A stretch of 64,000 nt of DNA from Streptomyces sp. TLI_053 (GTDB lineage Bacteria; Actinomycetota; Actinomycetes; Streptomycetales; Streptomycetaceae): contig NZ_LT629775.1 of the NCBI RefSeq assembly GCF_900105395.1, positions 5,354,001 through 5,418,000 of the forward strand. The letters run 5' to 3'. Of this stretch, positions 61,642 through 64,000 are shown one piece after another; position 1 is the stretch's first letter, and each line of letters opens with the position of its first letter. The notes below the pieces were generated by a model. It did not search any database. It was not told where the DNA came from and worked only from the letters and a program-made list of their open reading frames with translations. The position numbers were made by a program, and so were the translations under genes.

Positions 61642-62637
61642 ATGGCCGGCAACAGCCAGCGCAGGAACCGCCGCAACCCCGGGTCGAAGAAGGGCGCGAG
61701 TGTCGGTACCGGCGGCCACAGCCGGAAGGCACTGCAGGGCAAGGGCCCGACGCCGCCCGGCGCGGAGCGCAAGGGGCACCCGAAGCAGCGGGCCGCCAAC
61801 GCCGCGATCAAGCGCGAGCGGGACGCCAAGGCCCGCGCCGGCATGCGCCGGTCCGGTGCCGGCGGCCGGGGCGGCCGCGGCGGCGCCGGCTCCGCCGAGC
61901 TGGTCTTCGGCCGCAACTCGGTGGTCGAGGCCCTGCAGGGCGACGTGCCGGCCAACGCGCTGTACGTCCAGCAGTTCATCGACACCGACGACCGGGTCCG
62001 CGACGCCTTCCAGGCCGCCAACGACCGCGGCATCCCGCTGATGGAGGCCCCGCGCCCGCAGCTGGACCAGATGACCGGCGGGATGAACCACCAGGGCCTG
62101 GTGCTCCAGGTCCCGCCGTACGAGTACGCCCACCCCGACGACCTGCTGGACGGGGCCGCGGACTCCGGCGACGACGCGCTGATCGTGGCGCTGGACGGGG
62201 TGACCGACTCCCGCAACCTGGGCGCCGTGGTCCGCTCCGCCGCCGCCTTCGGCGCGCACGGCGTGGTGATCCCGGAGCGCCGGGCGGCCGGTATGACCGC
62301 CGGTGCCTGGAAGACCTCCTCGGGCGCCGCGGCCCGGCTGCCCGTCGCCCGCGCCACCAACCTCACCCGCGCCCTGGAGGCGTACCAGAAGGCCGGTCTG
62401 ACCGTGGTCGGCCTGGCCGCCGACGGCGAGGCCGAGATCGGCGACCTGGAGGTGCTGACCGGGCCGGTGGTGATCGTCGCGGGCAGCGAGGGCAAGGGCC
62501 TGTCCCGGCTCGTTGCGGAGACCTGCGACGTGCTGGTGCGGATCCCGATGTCCGGGCTCACCGAGTCGCTGAACGCCGGTGTCGCGGCGGGCGTCGTCCT
62601 GTACGAGGCGGCCCGGCTGCGCCGCAAGGTCGGCTGA
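61642..62637 (+). CDS. rlmB: 23S rRNA (guanosine-2'-O-)-methyltransferase RlmB
   Basis: This 331-residue SPOUT methyltransferase (TrmH/SpoU family) modifies G2251-equivalent. A ~80-residue basic, Gly-rich N-terminus (RRNRRNPGSKKGAS...GGRGGRGGAG) typical of Streptomyces precedes the substrate domain (LVFGRNSVVEALQGD). The knot motifs are VALDGVTDSRNLGAVVRSAAAFGAHGVVIPERRAAG, VVIVAGSEGKGLSRLVAETCD and VRIPMSGLTESLNAGVAAGVVLYE. ATG at 61642 has AGGAAG upstream. A 15-bp T-tailed terminator follows. Confidence 0.95.
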   Translation: MAGNSQRRNRRNPGSKKGASVGTGGHSRKALQGKGPTPPGAERKGHPKQRAANAAIKRERDAKARAGMRRSGAGGRGGRGGAGSAELVFGRNSVVEALQGDVPANALYVQQFIDTDDRVRDAFQAANDRGIPLMEAPRPQLDQMTGGMNHQGLVLQVPPYEYAHPDDLLDGAADSGDDALIVALDGVTDSRNLGAVVRSAAAFGAHGVVIPERRAAGMTAGAWKTSSGAAARLPVARATNLTRALEAYQKAGLTVVGLAADGEAEIGDLEVLTGPVVIVAGSEGKGLSRLVAETCDVLVRIPMSGLTESLNAGVAAGVVLYEAARLRRKVG

Positions 62638-62732
62638 CCCACCCCCGGGTCCGGCCGGCGGTAGCCGCACACGGCGGGTGCTCGGCGCAAGGCGTTCTCC
62701 GGAACCGCCCACCGTCCGCCCGCAATCAATGG

Positions 62733-62768
62733 AAAGCGATCGGATCCGCCCGGATCCGATCGCTTTTC
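62733..62768 (+). terminator. rlmB terminator
   Basis: A perfect 15-bp stem AAAGCGATCGGATCC / GGATCCGATCGCTTT (62733-62747, 62752-62766) with a GCCC loop and a following T/C tail, 95 nt after the stop. Confidence 0.92.
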
Positions 62769-62788
62769 TCATGATCACTTCAAGGGGA

Positions 62789-62836
62789 CTCCCGATATCC
62801 ACTCGGGAGAGTGTCCTAACCGGGTGTCACCCGGTT
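62789..62836 (+). promoter_or_regulatory. Two inverted repeats before the DoxX-type gene
   Basis: CTCCCGA-N7-TCGGGAG (62789-62809) is followed by AACCGGGTGTCACCCGGTT (62818-62836), a perfect 19-nt dyad around one T. Both lie in the core promoter region just ahead of the GTG. The second probably overlaps the -10 and looks like a repressor site. No adjacent regulator gene is in view. Confidence 0.6.
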
Positions 62837-62844
62837 AGACGGGC

Positions 62845-64000
62845 GTGGACACCAGAACACCTCGGCGCCCGCTCCTGGGCGGTGGCAGCACCGGGATAGA
62901 AGCGGGCCCCGGCCTCAACACCGTCAAGGTGCCGTCGGACCCGGCACGCCTCAGCAGCACCCAGGCGAGCTTCCGGCTCCGGCTCGGCACCCCGGTGGCG
63001 CCGCTGATCGACGCCCCGGCCGGACTGCTGTCCACCGGCGCCGCTTTCGGCGACCCGTACGGCAGCCAGGGCCTGATCCGCCGCCCGTCGGTCACCCCGC
63101 AGGTGGTCGTCCCCGTCGGCGACGTGTCGGCGCTCGCCGGGGCGCCACCGCGCCGCAAGGGGCGGGTCACCGCGGTCACCTGGACCGGCGAGGCGCGGCC
63201 GGACGACGTCGCGGCCACCCGGCTGCTGGAGGCCGTCCGGCTGGGCGGCGTCCCGGCCGGGGTCGGCGGCCGCGGCGGCGGCCGCTCCGGCGGCTCGCCG
63301 GCGGACGCGGACACCCTGCTGGTCCCGCCGTACGGCGGCGCCCGGACGGTGCCGCGCCAGCCGCGCGAGGGCGACGGCACCGCCACCGAGGGCGGCGTCG
63401 GACCGGTCGGCGCGCCGCAGGGCTGGACGCCCAGCGGTGAGCTGCCCGAGGTCTCGGCCGCCGGGGCCGAGGGCAAGCAGCCCTGGTACCCCGGCCGCCG
63501 GGTGGACCTCGGTCTGGTGCTGCTGCCGCTGCGCGCGGTGCTCGGCTCGCTCTCCGTCTACGCCGGGTTCAGCAAGCTCTGCGACCCGGTGTACTTCGAC
63601 GGCGGCGAGCGCGGCTCGATGATGCGCTGGCTGTCCTCGCTGCACCCCTGGAAGGTCGCCGAGCCGCTGCTGGCCTTCGCGATGGCGCACCCGGTCGGCT
63701 CCGGTCTGGTGGTGTCGTTCACCGAGATCGTGGTCGGCGTGCTCACCCTGCTCGGGCTCTGGCAGCGGCTCGCGGCCGGGGCGGCGATGGCGCTGTCCGC
63801 CGTGCTGCTGTTCACGGTGAGCTGGCGGGCCGTGCCGGTGTACGACACGCCCGACCTGATCTTCCTGGCCGCGTGGAGCCCGCTGCTGATCGCCGGGGCG
63901 CCGTTCGCCTCGCTGGACGGGCGGCTCAACCTGGAGGCCTGGCGGCGGTACGGCGCGGGCGCGCCGGCCGCGCTGCGCCGCCGGGTGCTGCGGCGCGGCG
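62845..64000 (+). CDS. DoxX-type membrane protein with long N-terminal extension (truncated by window end)
   Basis: The first 385 codons are visible, and the frame is open at the right edge. Residues 1-215 are soluble-looking, Pro/Gly/Ala-rich and partly disordered. A DoxX-like membrane domain follows: VDLGLVLLPLRAVLGSLSVYAGFSKLCDPVYFDGG, AEPLLAFAMAHPVGSGLVVSFTEIVVGVLTLLGLWQRLAAGAAMALSAVLLFTVSW and DLIFLAAWSPLLIAGAPFASLDG. DoxX proteins are small quinone-related or thiol-stress membrane subunits, so the extension is unusual. A TAG lies three codons before the GTG, so translation cannot start further upstream. The start could be later. Confidence 0.8.
   Translation, partial: MDTRTPRRPLLGGGSTGIEAGPGLNTVKVPSDPARLSSTQASFRLRLGTPVAPLIDAPAGLLSTGAAFGDPYGSQGLIRRPSVTPQVVVPVGDVSALAGAPPRRKGRVTAVTWTGEARPDDVAATRLLEAVRLGGVPAGVGGRGGGRSGGSPADADTLLVPPYGGARTVPRQPREGDGTATEGGVGPVGAPQGWTPSGELPEVSAAGAEGKQPWYPGRRVDLGLVLLPLRAVLGSLSVYAGFSKLCDPVYFDGGERGSMMRWLSSLHPWKVAEPLLAFAMAHPVGSGLVVSFTEIVVGVLTLLGLWQRLAAGAAMALSAVLLFTVSWRAVPVYDTPDLIFLAAWSPLLIAGAPFASLDGRLNLEAWRRYGAGAPAALRRRVLRRG

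Overview
This is a high-GC chromosomal segment from an actinomycete of the Streptomyces/Kitasatospora type. The evidence is the strong third-position GC bias, GTG starts, CIRCE-controlled solo groEL beside a cold-shock gene, mycothiol synthesis (mshA), CarD, a PhoU/PhoR/PhoP phosphate system, F420/FMN-type flavoproteins and many regulator-plus-exporter pairs. I see no rRNA, tRNA, CRISPR array, insertion sequence, prophage or secondary-metabolite cluster. It reads as ordinary chromosomal core with a variable middle.

Layout. 1-2.6 kb: cold-shock protein, then groEL behind two CIRCE operators. 2.6-9 kb: a small conserved gene, a MacB-like ABC exporter, an HD hydrolase on the other strand, and a PadR regulator plus membrane protein. 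Similar palindromes lie in front of both the exporter and padR. 9-20.5 kb: cutC, a HelD-type RNA polymerase-recycling ATPase, an XPB helicase and a second XPB/Ssl2-like protein with a WYL-like tail, small secreted proteins, a membrane protein, a glyoxalase-fold protein and a two-pore-loop-type K+ channel. 20.6-27 kb: TatA, methyltransferase, divergent MFS/TetR pair, cupin, acyl-CoA dehydrogenase and an Asn/Gly-rich secreted protein. 27-36 kb: DedA, ThrE-type exporter, a His-motif membrane protein, an NlpC/P60 wall hydrolase, a SUKH-like protein, an Eis-like acetyltransferase and a TetR/GNAT divergent pair. 37-41.8 kb: MFS/LysR, YceI, and a MerR regulator fused to the last two domains of a DNA sliding clamp.

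41.9-62.6 kb is conserved actinobacterial backbone. From memory of the Mycobacterium tuberculosis map, the order Xre - HbhA-like - DUF2516 ... mshA - YbjN ... gpm ... senX3/phoR - regX3/phoP matches Rv0474-Rv0491. The order carD - ispD - ispF - cysS - rlmB matches Rv3583c-Rv3579c. A chitin/cellulose-active LPMO under a DasR-like site and a Cys-rich microprotein are inserted between gpm and phoU. The window ends inside a DoxX-type membrane protein.

A window-wide regulatory theme is leaderless transcription. At least twelve genes have a TANNNT -10 hexamer exactly 6-7 nt before the start codon and no Shine-Dalgarno sequence, and this pattern was used here to fix several starts. The most unusual protein is the MerR/sliding-clamp fusion at 40618-41796. 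Other leads are the apparent CTG start of ispD coupled to a short upstream ORF, a 34-bp perfect palindrome in the leader of the NlpC/P60 gene, three in-phase 26-bp repeats upstream of a methyltransferase gene, and several palindromic operators.
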